The notes under the pieces are model-generated. The model was not told where the DNA came from. It was given only the letters and a program-made list of their open reading frames with translations, and made no database searches. Below are positions 6,843 through 7,744 of a stretch of DNA of 7,744 nucleotides, in pieces. Both the position numbers and the translations under genes were made by a program. How positions within the stretch are numbered: the first letter of the stretch is position 1; every line of letters begins with the position of its first letter. The DNA comes from Gemmatimonadota bacterium (GTDB lineage: Bacteria > Gemmatimonadota > Gemmatimonadetes > Longimicrobiales > UBA6960). The stretch spans positions 1-7,744 of the forward strand of contig JADFLD010000075.1 of NCBI GenBank assembly GCA_022564535.1, in the 5' to 3' direction.

Positions 6843-7026
6843 GGGGTAAGCGAGAAGGCGTGAGGTATGGGGTGCTCCGAATGTGACGACGACACACCGA
6901 GAGCGAAACTCGACCCGAGGCCGGCGTGAGGCGACCCCCAGAAGTTTGTGCAAGACGGCCCTTGTGGCACCGCAGGCCTCCGAAGCATTTTGAGGCGCCC
7001 ATCCCCCTGAACGTGCCGCCGCCCAG
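6843..7026. promoter_or_regulatory. Divergent intergenic region, likely promoters for both flanking genes
   Basis: This 184-nt gap separates the minus-strand M24 gene from the plus-strand membrane protein gene, so at least one promoter per direction is expected. I find no convincing -35/-10 pair. The best plus-strand candidate is TTGTGG (6962-6967), an 18-nt spacer and CATTTT (6986-6991), which is weak. On the minus strand TTGCAC has no good -10 partner. Neither start has a Shine-Dalgarno sequence. There is no strong inverted repeat and no small gene that I can support. Confidence 0.45.
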
Positions 7027-7744
7027 ATGACGCCTGTCGTAGCGACCGCCATCCGCGTATCGGTCATTCTGCTCGCGATTGCGGGTACGGCGGGCCATGT
7101 CGTCTACCTGGACGAGCTGTGGTGGCACAAACTGGGGCTCACCGCGACAATGGCGCGCAGCGTCACTCCTGCGACGCTCTTGCTCCTGACCGCCCACGCG
7201 ATCGTCACGGTCGTATGTGCCGTCCTGGGCGTCGCGCTCGTTCTGAACGAAGGTCAACGGGCACGGGCCGGCCGGGTTCTCGGAGCCGCGTTCGGGGCCT
7301 GGAGCTACCTCATGGCCTACTCGGGCGTGACGATGCTCTTCCGACCCGATCCGGGCCTGTCGAGGGAAATCTTCGAGGGTCACTTTCTGTTCGTGGAGGT
7401 CTTCGGGCTCGCCGGGCTACTGCACTTCACGTCCGTCTTCCCCCGCCCTCTCAGCGCGGAAGAGCTCCAACCATCGGAAACGCTCCCCCCGATGCTCATG
7501 CCGTTCCATGCGGCCGCGGTCTTCATGCGACGCGCGGGGGCTCCGTGGTTCGTCGGGATGGCGATTCTGGTCGCGTTGTGGAGTTGGACCGCGCTTTCGG
7601 GGGGCGAAATCAGCGACGCCGGCCTCAGTCCCATCATGGACGTCGTTCGGTTTCTTTCGGCCGGACTCGTCGTGATGAACCTCCGGCGAGCCTGGCACGT
7701 GGCAACGGAGGGCGACCGGGATCAACTCATGTGGCTCCTGGCAT
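7027..7744 (+). CDS. Partial polytopic membrane protein, possible N-terminal sensor region (3' end off window)
   Basis: The frame is open from ATG 7027 to the right edge (239 codons, no stop). The protein starts MTPVVATAIRVSVILLAIAG. Hydrophobic segments lie at about 7-27, 51-72, 84-104, 119-138, 172-191 and 203-219, with another apparently starting near 234. The fourth ends in 'LLHFTSVFPRPL', an 'LHF...FP.P' pattern I associate with membrane sensor regions in front of histidine kinases or other signalling output domains. 'RRAWHVATEGDRDQLMWLLA' near the end is similar in style. No output domain is in view, so signalling is inference; a transporter or unknown membrane protein is possible. The start is the first ATG after an in-frame TGA at 6991, with no GTG or TTG between, and no Shine-Dalgarno precedes it. 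Long reverse-strand frames covering this region do not look protein-like. It is divergent from the M24 gene and may share its control region. Confidence 0.72.
   Translation, partial: MTPVVATAIRVSVILLAIAGTAGHVVYLDELWWHKLGLTATMARSVTPATLLLLTAHAIVTVVCAVLGVALVLNEGQRARAGRVLGAAFGAWSYLMAYSGVTMLFRPDPGLSREIFEGHFLFVEVFGLAGLLHFTSVFPRPLSAEELQPSETLPPMLMPFHAAAVFMRRAGAPWFVGMAILVALWSWTALSGGEISDAGLSPIMDVVRFLSAGLVVMNLRRAWHVATEGDRDQLMWLLA

Noticed and set aside
6843..7067. 75-codon N-terminal extension of the M24 peptidase
   Set aside because: It overlaps the divergent gene start, is not protein-like, and would place the signal peptide internally.
6346..7383. Minus-strand open frame of 345 codons
   Set aside because: It runs antisense to the membrane protein gene, across the intergenic gap and out of frame over the M24 gene. 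The product is Arg/Gly/Asp-rich without a domain, while both overlapped genes have strong features.

Overview
The window looks like chromosomal DNA from a GC-rich bacterium (roughly two thirds G+C by eye). It has long open antisense frames, strong G/C third-position bias, and several exported enzymes with short Sec signal peptides ending in G/A followed by Q. The secreted amidohydrolase pair and the exported M24 peptidase remind me of Gemmatimonadota or related phyla. That placement is inference from gene style only, because no rRNA or marker gene is present.

Layout from left to right. (1) 1-442, minus strand: the N-terminal 147 residues of a protein with a GYF-like start and a Pro-rich then acidic tail, cut by the left edge. 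(2) 443-576: a short gap holding a perfect 11-bp-arm hairpin, the likely end of the operon to its right. (3) 577-1878 and 1875-4670, minus strand: two exported amidohydrolase-family genes overlapping by ATGA. The larger encodes two amidohydrolase domains in one chain, the smaller a third. Only the C-terminal domain of the larger protein keeps the metal ligands. (4) 4671-4788: a gap with a small hairpin and a strong Shine-Dalgarno site. (5) 4789-5487, minus: a cytoplasmic HAD-family hydrolase with a DxYGT motif. (6) 5526-6842, minus: an exported M24 metallopeptidase with all five metal ligands. (7) 6843-7026: a divergent intergenic region. (8) 7027 to the right edge, plus strand: the N-terminal 239 residues of a polytopic membrane protein, probably the sensor part of something longer.

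The four complete genes lie on one strand in the order M24 peptidase, HAD hydrolase, two-domain amidohydrolase, one-domain amidohydrolase, and end at the hairpin. They could form one transcript, or two with a second promoter in the 4671-4788 gap. An exported proline-type peptidase beside exported prolidase-like amidohydrolases suggests peptide or dipeptide breakdown in the periplasm, but no substrate can be read from the sequence.

No CRISPR array, transposon, tRNA, rRNA, phage gene or defence system was found. The most notable feature is the amidohydrolase trio: one apparently active domain and two domains that have lost every expected metal ligand at matching positions.
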